Source: Phycobacter sedimenti
Lineage (GTDB): Bacteria > Pseudomonadota > Alphaproteobacteria > Rhodobacterales > Rhodobacteraceae
Direction of reading: 5' to 3'
Assembly (NCBI RefSeq): GCF_038148855.1
Contig: NZ_JBBVGR010000009.1
Coordinates: forward strand, 161,871 to 225,870
DNA: 64,000 nucleotides
How positions within the stretch are numbered: position 1 is the first letter of the stretch; every line of letters starts with the position of its first letter. Below, piece by piece: positions 7,760 through 16,973 of this stretch. The notes under the pieces are model-generated. The model was not told where the DNA came from and did no database searches. It saw nothing but the letters and a program-made list of their open reading frames with translations. The translations under genes and the position numbers were made by a program.

Positions 7760-9166
7760 ATGAGCAAGGACGCAGTTCTTCAGCTGATCAAGGACGAAGA
7801 TGTCGCCTATGTGGACATCCGGTTCACCGACGTACGCGGCAAGCTGCAGCACGTCACGGTGGACGTCGACATGGTTGACGAGGATTTCCTCGAAGAGGGT
7901 TTCATGTTCGACGGCTCCTCGATCGCGGGCTGGAAGTCGATCGAAGCTTCGGACATGAAGCTGATCCCGGACACCAACAGCGCCTATGTCGATCCCTTCT
8001 ACGCGGAAAAGACCATCTGCATCCACTGCTCGGTCGTTGAGCCCGACACCGGTGAAGCCTACGAGCGCGACCCGCGCGGCACCGCTCAGAAAGCCGAAGC
8101 CTACCTGAAATCCTCGGGCATTGGCGATGTAGCCTTCATGGGCCCGGAAGCGGAATTCTTCCTGTTTGACGATGTGCGCTTCTCGAACACCATCAACAAA
8201 GTCTCCTACGAAGTTGATGCGAGCGACGCCTCCTGGAACACCGACACCGAGTATGAGACCGGCAACATGGGCCACCGTCCCGGCGTCAAGGGCGGCTACT
8301 TCCCGGTGAACCCGATCGACGAAGCGCAGGACCTGCGCTCCGAAATGCTGTCGACCATGAAGCGCCTCGGCATGAAAGTGGACAAGCACCACCACGAGGT
8401 TGCCTCCTGCCAGCACGAACTGGGCCTGATCTTCGACAGCCTGACCAAGCAGGCGGACGAGTTGCAGAAGTACAAGTACGTGATCCACAACGTCGCGCAC
8501 GCCTATGGCAAATCGGCAACCTTCATGCCGAAACCGATCGCAGGCGACAACGGCACCGGCATGCACGTCAACATGTCCATCTGGAAAGACGGCAAGCCGC
8601 TGTTCGCAGGTGACAAGTACGCAGACCTGTCTCAGGAAGCGCTGTACTTCATCGGCGGCATCCTGAAGCACGCAAAAACGCTGAACGCCTTCACCAACCC
8701 GTCCACCAACTCCTACAAGCGTCTGATCCCGGGCTTTGAAGCCCCCGTTCTGCGCGCGTACTCGGCTCGTAACCGCTCTGGCTGCGTGCGTATTCCGTGG
8801 ACCGAAAGCCCGAAAGCCAAGCGCGTCGAGGCCCGCTTCCCCGATCCGGCCGCAAACCCCTACCTGGCGTTTGCTGCCCTGCTGATGGCCGGTCTGGACG
8901 GCATCAAGAACAAGATCGATCCGGGCGAAGCCATGGACAAGAACCTGTACGATCTGCCCGCAGAAGAGCTGGCCGACATCCCGACCGTCTGCGGCTCCCT
9001 GCGCGAAGCGCTGGAGTGCCTAGCGGCCGACCACGACTTCCTGCTGCAGGGCGACGTGTTCACCAAAGACCAGATCGAGGGCTACATCGCGCTCAAGATG
9101 GAAGAGGTGGAAACCTACGAACACACCCCGCACCCGGTCGAATACGGCATGTACTACAGCTGCTAA
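7760..9166 (+). CDS. glnA: glutamine synthetase, type I
   Basis: 468 residues, normal for GS-I beta. It has the Asp/Glu metal ligands in MGPEAEFFLFDD, the ATP loop KPIAGDNGTGMHVNMS, the Glu flap region and the IPWTESPKAKRVEARFPDP segment. The adenylylation Tyr lies in KNLYDLPAEE. It makes glutamine from glutamate, ammonia and ATP. A GGAGAGG ribosome site precedes the ATG. It is the second gene of the glnBA pair and ends at a strong intrinsic terminator. Activity should be tuned by GlnE adenylylation through P-II. Confidence 0.97.
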   Translation: MSKDAVLQLIKDEDVAYVDIRFTDVRGKLQHVTVDVDMVDEDFLEEGFMFDGSSIAGWKSIEASDMKLIPDTNSAYVDPFYAEKTICIHCSVVEPDTGEAYERDPRGTAQKAEAYLKSSGIGDVAFMGPEAEFFLFDDVRFSNTINKVSYEVDASDASWNTDTEYETGNMGHRPGVKGGYFPVNPIDEAQDLRSEMLSTMKRLGMKVDKHHHEVASCQHELGLIFDSLTKQADELQKYKYVIHNVAHAYGKSATFMPKPIAGDNGTGMHVNMSIWKDGKPLFAGDKYADLSQEALYFIGGILKHAKTLNAFTNPSTNSYKRLIPGFEAPVLRAYSARNRSGCVRIPWTESPKAKRVEARFPDPAANPYLAFAALLMAGLDGIKNKIDPGEAMDKNLYDLPAEELADIPTVCGSLREALECLAADHDFLLQGDVFTKDQIEGYIALKMEEVETYEHTPHPVEYGMYYSC

Positions 9167-9189
9167 GATCGGCAGTCGGATGACTTCGG

Positions 9190-9220
9190 AAAGAGCGCCC
9201 AGCGGGCGCTCTTTTCTTTT
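9190..9220 (+). terminator. intrinsic terminator of glnBA
   Basis: A 10-base-pair stem AAGAGCGCCC / GGGCGCTCTT with a three-base loop is followed by CTTTTCTTTT. It starts about 24 bases after the glnA stop. Confidence 0.88.
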
Positions 9221-9350
9221 GAGGCGTCACTGCGCTGAGTGCCGCCGACAAAGGGCTGGAATCGGGTAATCCCGTTAACGCATCCTTTAGAATGGGCTGC
9301 TTAGTGTGAAACAAGATACATAGTCAGCCTTCAGGACAGCCATAATACAC

Positions 9351-10529
9351 GTGCAAAGCTTCAGCCTCAGCGAACTCGGCCTGGTTGACGGCCCAGAGCA
9401 CCATGCGTTCGACAACCTGACCGAACTGGCCAAACGCGTCACTGGTGCGTCGGTGTCCCTTGTGTCCACAGTTGATCCCGAAAACGATCGTCAGTTCTTT
9501 ACAAGCCACCTCGGGCTGGGCGAGCCTTGGTCCAGTAGGCGGCAAACGCCGCTGTCTCATTCCTTCTGCCAACATGTCGTCAGCGCCAACGCGCCCCTGA
9601 TAGTTGAAGACGCGCGCATCACGCCTCTTGTCCGCGACAATCTCGCCATTCCAGACCTTGGGGTCATCGCCTATCTGGGCGTCCCCGTGCACATGCCCAG
9701 CGGAGAGCCGATTGGCGCCCTGTGCGTGATTGAAAGCAAGCCGCGGGCCTGGAGTGACAATGATTTGTCGCTGTTGCAACAACTCGCCGACTGCGTATCA
9801 GACGCCATAAAGATGAAGGCGGCCCTGTTGCATGTCGATCAGATCAGTCGCGAGCAACGCGAATTCACCTATGCGGTCTCGCACGATCTGAAATCGCCGG
9901 CGCGCACACTCAACCTGCTGCTGCACGAGCTGGAGCTGGAAAACGCGGGAATGAACGAAGAAGGCAGGCTGCTGCTTCAGCAAAGCCAGAAGACTGCCAG
10001 CCGCATGATGGATCAGATGACAGACATTCTGGAGTATTCCAGAGTCCTGGGCGCCAGAACCAGGAAAGACAGCATCGACCTCAACCACCTGATTGCGGAA
10101 CTGTTGGATGATCTCAAGGGAGAGATCAAACATTCCGGCGCAGATGTCTCTTTTGCTCCGCTCCCCAACGTCATCGGAAACCGGATGCAACTGCGCTGCC
10201 TGTTTCAGAACCTCATTACAAACGGCATCAAGTTTCAGCCTGCTGGAAACCGGCCCGTCGTACACATAAGAACCGGACCGAAAACGTCGGCCGCAATGGT
10301 AGACATCGAGGTATCGGACAACGGGATCGGCATCAGGCAGGAAGATCAGCGCCAGATATTTGAGCTATTCAAACGGCTCCACCATTCATCCGACTATGAC
10401 GGATCTGGCATCGGCCTCACCCTCAGTCTGCGCATATGCGCAAACCACAAGGGCATGCTTTCGGTCATCTCCGAGGAAGGACAGGGGGCAACCTTCCGGG
10501 TCTCCTTGCCAGAAGCGCAAGAGGCTTGA
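9351..10529 (+). CDS. GAF-domain sensor histidine kinase
   Basis: 392 residues, starting with GTG at 9351. A GAF domain occupies about residues 15-155, with the TPLSHSFCQHVV and YLGVPVHMPSGEPIGALCVIE signatures common in bacterial GAF kinases. The phospho-acceptor helix (YAVSHDLKSPARTLN) follows. The ATPase domain has NLITNGIKFQ, DNGIGI, IFELFKRLH and GSGIGLTLSLRI. It has no membrane segment, so it is a soluble cytosolic sensor. No response regulator gene is adjacent. Its phospho-acceptor helix resembles that of the sensor-less kinase at 3812, so the two might share a receiver. The ligand is unknown. Confidence 0.87.
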   Translation: MQSFSLSELGLVDGPEHHAFDNLTELAKRVTGASVSLVSTVDPENDRQFFTSHLGLGEPWSSRRQTPLSHSFCQHVVSANAPLIVEDARITPLVRDNLAIPDLGVIAYLGVPVHMPSGEPIGALCVIESKPRAWSDNDLSLLQQLADCVSDAIKMKAALLHVDQISREQREFTYAVSHDLKSPARTLNLLLHELELENAGMNEEGRLLLQQSQKTASRMMDQMTDILEYSRVLGARTRKDSIDLNHLIAELLDDLKGEIKHSGADVSFAPLPNVIGNRMQLRCLFQNLITNGIKFQPAGNRPVVHIRTGPKTSAAMVDIEVSDNGIGIRQEDQRQIFELFKRLHHSSDYDGSGIGLTLSLRICANHKGMLSVISEEGQGATFRVSLPEAQEA

Positions 10530-10641
10530 CGCAGAAACAGCGTCAGCCGCTCGTCGTTCCTTCCCCTACCCCACTACGTGGCTTGAAACCCTTCCGCCCC
10601 ACCTGTAAACGACCGACCTTTGCCCCAACAGGAGACAGGCC

Positions 10642-11910
10642 ATGGCGCAACAGGAACCTCTCGTCGCGCCTGCAACTCTCGGTATCGATTTTGGCACGTC
10701 CAACTCCGCTGCGGGCGTTGCGGTGGGGGGACAGCCCTACCTGATTGAATTGGCGCCGGGCGAGACTTCCTTGCCGACAGCGGTCTTCTTTGATGCCGAG
10801 GACGGGCGCATGCGCATTGGCAACAGTGCCATTCGCGCTTTGACTGCGGGCGAGGCGGGCCGTTTCATGCGGGCCCTCAAGAGCCTTCTCGGCACGCCCC
10901 TCTTGCATGAGGAACGGCGGCTGGGAGGGGAACGCATGACCTTTGCCGATGTGATTGCGCGTTTCCTCAGCGAGGTAAAATCGCGGGCCGAGGCCCAGAC
11001 CCGCATGACATTCACCCATGCGCTATCGGGGCGCCCGGTGCGCTTTCACAGCCGGAATGACACACGCAACGCCCGCGCCGAAGAGGACCTGCGTTCCTGT
11101 TATCTCAGGGCCGGGTTTGAGGACGTCCGCTTCATGCTGGAGCCGGAGGCGGCGCTGCGGGCGACCCGGCCGCAGGCTGGCATCGGCCTGATCGTGGACA
11201 TCGGCGGGGGCACCTCGGATTTCACGGCTTTCCGTCAAGAGACCGATGGGGCGACAGAGATCCTCGCCTCGCATGGCATCCGCCTTGGCGGCACCGATTT
11301 CGACCAGCGGATCAGTCTCTCCAAAGCGATGCCGCTGCTCGGCCGTGGCAGCCAGATCCGCGACAGTTTCGGCCCCGGCACCCTCCCCGCCCCGAACCGG
11401 GTCTTCAATGATCTGTCCAGCTGGCAGATGATCCCTTTCCTCTATACGCCTGAAGAACTGCGCGCCGCCCGCGACCTGATGCGCCAGGCGGTGGAACCAG
11501 AAAAGCTTTCGAGGCTGGTCTCAACTCTGGAAGATCAGCTTGGCCATGACATCGCTTTTGCGGTGGAACGCGCGAAAATCGCGATCAATCAGCCAGGTAC
11601 CCCTTCTACGCCGGTCAACCTTGCGGTTTTGGAACGCGGGCTGCAGGCCCCATTGGCCGGCGACGAGCTGAGCGACCTTCTCAGCGCGCAGATGGAAGAG
11701 CTGACCGAGGCTGCTCGGGACACTTTGCGCATGGCAGAACTGGCGCGAGCGGAGGTGAGCCGGATCGTGCTGGTCGGCGGCTCTTCGCTGCTGTCCTGCT
11801 TGCAGGCACACATGGAAACACTGTTCCCGAATGCCACCTTCGAAAGCGGACAAGCCCTGACCGCGGTTGGCGACGGGTTGGCCCTGGCCGCGCCCACCGC
11901 CTTTGACTGA
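10642..11910 (+). CDS. Hsp70 family protein, YegD-like
   Basis: 422 residues. The actin-like ATPase fold shows phosphate 1 (GIDFGTSNSAAG), phosphate 2 (GLIVDIGGGTSDFTAF) and the adenosine motif (RIVLVGGSSLL). The usual C-terminal substrate-binding domain and lid of DnaK are missing, so this is a short YegD-type ATPase. A GGAGACAG ribosome site precedes the ATG. It is likely cytosolic. The clients or partners of YegD-like proteins are poorly defined, so 'chaperone' would be an over-call. Confidence 0.85.
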   Translation: MAQQEPLVAPATLGIDFGTSNSAAGVAVGGQPYLIELAPGETSLPTAVFFDAEDGRMRIGNSAIRALTAGEAGRFMRALKSLLGTPLLHEERRLGGERMTFADVIARFLSEVKSRAEAQTRMTFTHALSGRPVRFHSRNDTRNARAEEDLRSCYLRAGFEDVRFMLEPEAALRATRPQAGIGLIVDIGGGTSDFTAFRQETDGATEILASHGIRLGGTDFDQRISLSKAMPLLGRGSQIRDSFGPGTLPAPNRVFNDLSSWQMIPFLYTPEELRAARDLMRQAVEPEKLSRLVSTLEDQLGHDIAFAVERAKIAINQPGTPSTPVNLAVLERGLQAPLAGDELSDLLSAQMEELTEAARDTLRMAELARAEVSRIVLVGGSSLLSCLQAHMETLFPNATFESGQALTAVGDGLALAAPTAFD

Positions 11911-12006
11911 ACCCGGGCTACGGGGCCAAACGCGCTGGCTTTCCCATGGAATTTCCACTCTGTCTCGCTAGGATTGGCGCGTTCCAGCCTGTTGAAAGCC
12001 AAACCC

Positions 12007-12804
12007 ATGCGAATTCTCCCTGTTCTCTGCCTGTCTCTTGCAACCTGCCTTCCCGGCGTCTCATTTGCCGCGGCCTGCGGCAATACATCTGCCGGATTCG
12101 AGGCCTGGAAAGCCGATTTCGCGAAGGAGGCACAACGCGCAGGGGTGCGGGCAAAAGGTCTGAAAGCACTGCAAAACGCCAGCTATGCCAGCCGGACCAT
12201 CGCAGCGGACCGCAACCAGAAAAGCTTTCGCTACAGTCTGGAGAAATTCATGCAACTGCGCGGATCCGCCACCATCGTGGCGCAGGGACGCAAACGCAAG
12301 GCCCGAAATCCGGCCTTTTTTGCGGCGTTGGAAAAGAAATACGGCGTCCCCGCTGGCGTCTTGATCGCCATTCACGGGATGGAAACGGCCTTTGGCCATT
12401 TCATGGGTGACAGCCAGGTGGTCTCGGCTATCGTGACGCTGACCTATGATTGCCGCCGCTCTGACTTTTTCCGCCCCCACGCCCTTGGCGCGTTGAAACT
12501 GGTCGACCAGGGCGCCATCACGCCGCAAACGCTGGGGGCCAAACATGGTGAGCTGGGTCACACCCAGTTCCTGCCCGGAAACGCGCTCAGCTACGGGGTG
12601 GATTGGGGCGGTGATGGGCGTGTCGACTTCTACGACATGGAGGATGCGCTGGCCTCTACCGCCAACTACCTGCGCAAAAGAGGATGGAAGCGCGGCAAGG
12701 GCTATCAACAGGGAGAGCCGAACTTCAAGGTGTTGAAAGAGTGGAACGCGGCGACCGTTTACCAGCAATCGCTGGCCATAATGGGGCGACAGATCGACGG
12801 CTGA
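12007..12804 (+). CDS. lytic murein transglycosylase, MltB-like
   Basis: 265 residues with a cleavable signal peptide (hydrophobic core LPVLCLSLATCL, cut after VSFAA). The SLT_2/MltB-type domain follows, with the catalytic Glu in IHGMETAFG and the GELGHTQFLPGNAL substrate motif, then DFYDMEDALASTANYLRKRGW. It cleaves peptidoglycan in the periplasm to 1,6-anhydromuropeptides. The signal peptide places the start at the ATG at 12007; an in-frame TTG at 11974 would mask it. No lipobox is visible, unlike E. coli MltB. It is a single gene in its context. Confidence 0.87.
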   Translation: MRILPVLCLSLATCLPGVSFAAACGNTSAGFEAWKADFAKEAQRAGVRAKGLKALQNASYASRTIAADRNQKSFRYSLEKFMQLRGSATIVAQGRKRKARNPAFFAALEKKYGVPAGVLIAIHGMETAFGHFMGDSQVVSAIVTLTYDCRRSDFFRPHALGALKLVDQGAITPQTLGAKHGELGHTQFLPGNALSYGVDWGGDGRVDFYDMEDALASTANYLRKRGWKRGKGYQQGEPNFKVLKEWNAATVYQQSLAIMGRQIDG

Positions 12805-13095
12805 AAGGGCATGCGCGGTGCAACAGATGCCATACGATGACACGCATCCCAGGTGGCTGCAGCCGTAACTCATGTGGCATCAACATGGCTGGCCGACGCC
12901 CCCTTTCGGCCTCAATTCTTCACAATGTCCAAAAACCATCCTCGCAAATATCTGAAAAAATTTAATTAAACTCGATCACCCCCTGCCGGACTGGATTGGA
13001 CGCTTTCCAGAAACAATTCTCTCTTCCCGCCTCACTTTGCGCCATTTCGGTCGGTAATCTGGCCCCAAGGCACCCGGAAGGTAGGAGGCTTGAGA

Positions 13096-14124
13096 ATGCA
13101 AGAAGCAGAACAGTTCAAAGGTCGTCTCGGGTTCAAATCCCGCAGCGACACGCTCCTCAATCAAGGGCTGGTGCAGGCCGTCGACATGCTGGATGACTAC
13201 GGACATCCGCCGACGCAGATCAACAGCCGCGCGTCCGGACGGATCGAATTGGAAAGCGATCAGTATCACGTGGTTCTGCGCCTGCGGCGCCTGCCTTTGC
13301 GCATGGGGGTTCAGCTTCCCGAGGGCATCCCGGCGCCCGCCATCTTTCTGGACGTTGCGATCACGCGCCTGTTTCCGCAGGTCTGCGATCAGGAAATCAC
13401 CGAACTGTTGCTTGCCGTCCTGTTGAGACGCCTGACCGAGGCCCTGTCGCCGTCGGTTGTCTTCTGGCAGGACGCCCCCATTGCCATGAGCCGAGGTGAC
13501 TTCCTGGGTGTATTCCAATTGGCAGAGCAGCCGATCCCAGACAATCAGCAAAGGACGACCGAAACGGACGCTCGGATTTCAGCGCCAACCACGCTGAGCC
13601 GACCTGCCGCAATCCGCACAGGACACTCCCCAGCAAAGCCCCGGAAACACTCCGTGGCAACAGAGCCTCCGCAGGCCCTTTCCCCCTTCAAGACCCCGGA
13701 TCGTCTTCGTACATCTTTGAAACTCTTCCCGGAAACCGGTCAGGAAGAGCGCCAATCTCAGCCTCGCGCCCATGCGAAGGACTGCTTTGCGGCCGTGGAT
13801 GACATGGCGGATGATCTTGAGCGGAAATGCAACCGCCGCATCACACGCGCAGCAGCGCCCGGTGACCAGGTGATCGATCTCAGTGCCTTGCGCCTGCCCG
13901 CAGAACCCTGGGAGCGGCAGAATATCATGGGCTGGGCCGCGACGGGCCTGATCGCCATGCTGTCGGCACCGATTGCCGTCTTACTGCTTCTTGTGGAACT
14001 GATGCGGGGCAGCCGGTTGAAGCCCAGAACACAGCTGCTCACGGCAGCCGTCTTTGTCAGCCTTTTGCAGGGCACGGGAATGGTTCAGGCGGCGGCGCGG
14101 GCGTTCTGGCTGCCCCCGAACTGA
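13096..14124 (+). CDS. hypothetical protein with C-terminal membrane segments
   Basis: 342 residues; family not recognised. The first about 150 residues look globular and mixed alpha/beta. About 150-235 are Pro/Thr/Ser/Gln-rich and probably disordered. A short basic segment leads to two hydrophobic helices near the C-terminus (about 277-300 and 310-330). The protein is therefore probably tail-anchored, with its N-terminal domain in the cytosol. AGGAGG at 13083-13088 gives proper spacing to the ATG at 13096 but not to the TTG at 13090. No functional hint comes from the neighbours. GC3 is normal, so it looks native. Confidence 0.6.
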   Translation: MQEAEQFKGRLGFKSRSDTLLNQGLVQAVDMLDDYGHPPTQINSRASGRIELESDQYHVVLRLRRLPLRMGVQLPEGIPAPAIFLDVAITRLFPQVCDQEITELLLAVLLRRLTEALSPSVVFWQDAPIAMSRGDFLGVFQLAEQPIPDNQQRTTETDARISAPTTLSRPAAIRTGHSPAKPRKHSVATEPPQALSPFKTPDRLRTSLKLFPETGQEERQSQPRAHAKDCFAAVDDMADDLERKCNRRITRAAAPGDQVIDLSALRLPAEPWERQNIMGWAATGLIAMLSAPIAVLLLLVELMRGSRLKPRTQLLTAAVFVSLLQGTGMVQAAARAFWLPPN

Positions 14125-14128
14125 CCCA

Positions 14129-14911
14129 TCAGCCTGCGGTGTGAAGTTGCTCTTCGCCCCCCGCCCCATCGGCCCATTGGCCGAGGACGTCAGCACGTCT
14201 CAGGACGAAGGTGTGAATGCCAAAGATCACCGCCCGCGTCCGGGGCAGGCGCAGAATCGTCTGTTTTTCACTGCGCAGATAACCCGCCTGACCGGCCTTT
14301 GGTTTGGGGCGGGGCGTGTTCGCGCTGCGGGGGTGATGCAGGTCTGCTTCATGGTACCAAAGCGCATTGAACCGCCAAAGCGGCCTGCCGACCTGAACCC
14401 CATCAAAAAGCCGCTGCACCCGCGCGGCCAGCTTGGCATCGTAGCTGTCAACCGGCACATGGATCGCGGTCAGGGGCCGCATGAACTTTTCTGACAGGGT
14501 CCAACTGGCCGGGAAACACAGAACAGCGCCTGTGAGGATATGCTCCGGCGCGCCTTCCGACTTTTGCAGGAGGCAGAAGTCCTGCTGGGTGATGCGCCCA
14601 AGGGAGCCGAGGGGATCTGCCCAGTCGATTTCGACCCTTGCGCCATCCGGCCGCGCCACCTGCCCCCGCACACCGCCATAAAGATGATCCAGCACGGTTT
14701 CCAAAAGTTCCTCGGCAGCCGCGCGGCCGCTTTCATCCAGCATCAGAACCCGGTCTCGCGCCGTCCCGATAAGGCGTTCACGTTCCGCCATCTGAGCCGC
14801 AAAGGCATCGTCAGGCGTCAGCCAATCGCCAACGGCCAGCGGCGCAATACCCGGCAGGCGCTGCGGCTCAAGTGGATTATGCGGGATCTGTTTCTGGAGA
14901 ATCTCTGTCAT
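14129..14911 (-). CDS. DUF3445 family, heme-dependent oxidative N-demethylase-like
   Basis: 260 residues. The family pattern is clear: LGRITQQDFCLLQK in the middle, then LRSEKQTILRLPRTRAVIFGIHTFV near the C-terminus. DUF3445 includes the alpha subunit of heme-dependent oxidative N-demethylases, which demethylate secondary amines such as dimethylamine. No partner subunit lies next to it, so activity on dimethylamine is only an inference. It is convergent with the unknown membrane protein gene, 4 bases apart. A sarcosine oxidase operon elsewhere in the window fits methylated-amine use. Confidence 0.78.
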   Translation of the reverse strand: MTEILQKQIPHNPLEPQRLPGIAPLAVGDWLTPDDAFAAQMAERERLIGTARDRVLMLDESGRAAAEELLETVLDHLYGGVRGQVARPDGARVEIDWADPLGSLGRITQQDFCLLQKSEGAPEHILTGAVLCFPASWTLSEKFMRPLTAIHVPVDSYDAKLAARVQRLFDGVQVGRPLWRFNALWYHEADLHHPRSANTPRPKPKAGQAGYLRSEKQTILRLPRTRAVIFGIHTFVLRRADVLGQWADGAGGEEQLHTAG

Positions 14912-14991
14912 GGGACCCTGCTAGCACGAATTTGATCAAAAGATCGATGACGGCTGTCGAGTTTTCCACATGTTCGCGTCCCGGGCCATTT

Positions 14992-15534
14992 TCAGCCTGC
15001 CGGGTTCAGGGCCATGGGCAACTTGTCACGCAGCACCAGTACGCTGGATGCGTCGGTTCTTTCGTGCAGGCGGTCTAGCGGCACCCATTCCAAAGCGTGT
15101 GACTCTTCGCTTTGCGCAATCTCTCCGGCAACGGCGCGGAACAGGTAGCGCACGTCATAATGCAGATGCGCGCGCTCCTTGGCGTTGGCGGGGATTTCAT
15201 GGATATCGACGTCGAACACCCGGCCCGACAGTGGCTCTATGCGGGCAAGGCCGCTTTCTTCATAGGCTTCCTTCAAGGCGACAAAGGCCACATCGGCTAT
15301 GCCGTCGCAATGACCGCCCAGTTGCAGCCAGCGATCAAGCTTGCGATGGTGAGTGAGGAAAACCGAGCCTAGATCCGGCGACAGCACAAAGGCCGATCCC
15401 GTCACGTGGCTGGTCTCGGGATTGCGACCAAAGGCCTGCGGCTCGTTTGCGCAGAACAGGGCCAGGCGGCCCCACATGTCATGATCGCGTGCGTCCTGCC
15501 GCAGATACGCGCCTATGCCTTCTATCCGCTCCAC
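14992..15534 (-). CDS. Nudix hydrolase
   Basis: 180 residues. The Nudix box is LGGHCDGIADVAFVALKEAYEESGL. The catalytic helix KEAYEESG is intact, but the first Glu of the classic GX5E pattern is replaced, as in several ADP-ribose-type relatives. Translation starts with GTG at 15532-15534, eight bases after AAGGA; no better ATG exists. It hydrolyses a nucleoside diphosphate linked to X; the substrate cannot be told. It is divergent from the hydrolase-OsmC gene, with a 102-base shared promoter region. Confidence 0.84.
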   Translation of the reverse strand: MERIEGIGAYLRQDARDHDMWGRLALFCANEPQAFGRNPETSHVTGSAFVLSPDLGSVFLTHHRKLDRWLQLGGHCDGIADVAFVALKEAYEESGLARIEPLSGRVFDVDIHEIPANAKERAHLHYDVRYLFRAVAGEIAQSEESHALEWVPLDRLHERTDASSVLVLRDKLPMALNPAG

Positions 15535-15636
15535 GATCCCGTTCCTTCACCTTCGCGTGTTTTTACGGGGCGAAACCTTGTCGGCACCCCGCCGCTGGCG
15601 CACCTTAGGCGCAAGCAACCCAAAGGCCAATCTCCC

Positions 15637-16857
15637 ATGCCCTCAGAACGTATCCGTTTTCCCGGCCACGCCGGTAGCACGCTTGCCGCGCGCCTGGACC
15701 TGCCGAATGGTCCGGTGCTGGCAACAGCGCTTTTTGCCCATTGTTTCACCTGTTCCAAGGATATCCCCGCGGCGCGGCGCATCGCCGGGCGCCTCGCTGC
15801 CATGGGCATCGCGGTCCTGCGCTTTGATTTCACCGGGCTGGGCCATTCCGAAGGAGAGTTCGAGAACACCAGTTTTTCCTCCAACGTGGCGGACCTGATT
15901 GCAGCCGCGCAGTATCTCGCGGGGCGCGACATGGCGCCTGCGCTGCTGATCGGCCATTCCCTTGGCGGCGCTGCCGTACTGCGCGCGCGGGCGGGCATCC
16001 CATCGGCACGGGGCGTCGTGACCTTGGGCGCACCCTTTGACCCCGAACATGTGACCGACCATTTCGGCGCGGACCTGTCCCGGATCGAGGCGGCTGGCGC
16101 CGCCGAGGTCTGCCTTGGCGGGCGCCCCTTCACCATTCGCCGCCAATTTCTGGATGATATCCGCAGCTCTGCCCTTGGGCCATCGATTGCAGAACTGGAC
16201 GCCGCCCTTCTCGTCATGCATGCACCGCGCGATGAAACGGTAGGCATCGACAACGCTGCCGAGATCTTTGCCGCCGCCAGACATCCCAAAAGCTTTGTCA
16301 CGCTGGACGATGCCGATCACCTGATCTCTCGCGCGGAAGATGCAGAATACGCCGCCGAGGTGATCGCCGCCTGGGCGCGTCGCTATATCGAGATGACGCC
16401 GCCTGCCCCGCCCCCCGGCGCCCCCGAAGGCGTGGTACGGGTCGCAGAAGCGGATCCGAACGGGTTTTTGCAGGATATCCAGTCCGGCCCCCATCACCAC
16501 ATGCTGGCGGATGAACCGCTCGCCTATGGCGGCACCAACCGCGGTATGTCGCCCTATGGGTTTGTGGCCGCAGGGCTTGGTGCCTGTACTTCGATGACCA
16601 TCCGCATGTATGCCCGCCGCAAAGGCTGGCCATTGGAAACGGTCGCTGTCGATGTCTGCCACGACAAGGTCCACGCCCAGGATGCCGCACCTTCCGGACC
16701 GGCCAAGATCGACCAGTTCACCCGCAAGATCTGCCTCAGTGGGCCACTGAGTTCCGAGCAAAGGACCCGGCTGCTTGAGATCGCCGACAAATGCCCCGTG
16801 CATCGCACGCTGGAAAGCGGCGCCAGGGTCATCACCATCGACAAGTCTCCGATGTGA
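15637..16857 (+). CDS. fused alpha/beta hydrolase and OsmC-like protein
   Basis: 406 residues in two domains. Residues about 1-255 are an alpha/beta hydrolase with the nucleophile elbow GHSLGGAAV, an acidic residue in MHAPRDETV and the final His in DDADHLIS. Residues about 270-400 are OsmC-like, with the redox Cys pair in AGLGACTSMTIRMYARRKGW and ADKCPVHRTLE. OsmC proteins reduce organic hydroperoxides. The two-domain arrangement is known in proteobacteria, but its joint substrate is not defined. The ATG at 15637 was chosen because the hydrolase fold begins at once; upstream in-frame codons run over the divergent Nudix gene. Confidence 0.88.
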   Translation: MPSERIRFPGHAGSTLAARLDLPNGPVLATALFAHCFTCSKDIPAARRIAGRLAAMGIAVLRFDFTGLGHSEGEFENTSFSSNVADLIAAAQYLAGRDMAPALLIGHSLGGAAVLRARAGIPSARGVVTLGAPFDPEHVTDHFGADLSRIEAAGAAEVCLGGRPFTIRRQFLDDIRSSALGPSIAELDAALLVMHAPRDETVGIDNAAEIFAAARHPKSFVTLDDADHLISRAEDAEYAAEVIAAWARRYIEMTPPAPPPGAPEGVVRVAEADPNGFLQDIQSGPHHHMLADEPLAYGGTNRGMSPYGFVAAGLGACTSMTIRMYARRKGWPLETVAVDVCHDKVHAQDAAPSGPAKIDQFTRKICLSGPLSSEQRTRLLEIADKCPVHRTLESGARVITIDKSPM

Positions 16858-16885
16858 CACGCGTCTTGCGCAAATCCGGCCCCGG

Positions 16886-16899
16886 TTGATCGATATCAA
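16886..16899. promoter_or_regulatory. FNR/FnrL-type binding site
   Basis: TTGAT-CGAT-ATCAA is a perfect match to the FNR consensus (TTGAT-N4-ATCAA) used by FnrL in Rhodobacteraceae. It is centred 81 bases before the ATG of the DUF6455 gene. A CAAGAT hexamer at 16921-16926 would be the -10 element if the box sits at -41.5, the standard activating position. Binding and activation are inferred. Confidence 0.7.
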
Positions 16900-16973
16900 G
16901 GCCGGGACCGGCACTTTCGTCAAGATCGGTTGCAATGCACTCGCACCCGAACAGGCACGATAGGAGACGCACG

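Noticed and set aside
14931..14940. TTGATCAA near the DUF3445 gene start
   Set aside because: It resembles half of an FNR box, but the spacing is wrong (no four-base centre), so it is just a short palindrome.
15406..15636. N-terminal extension of the hydrolase-OsmC gene
   Set aside because: The extra 77 codons run over the divergent Nudix gene and have no ribosome site; the ATG at 15637 fits the fold.
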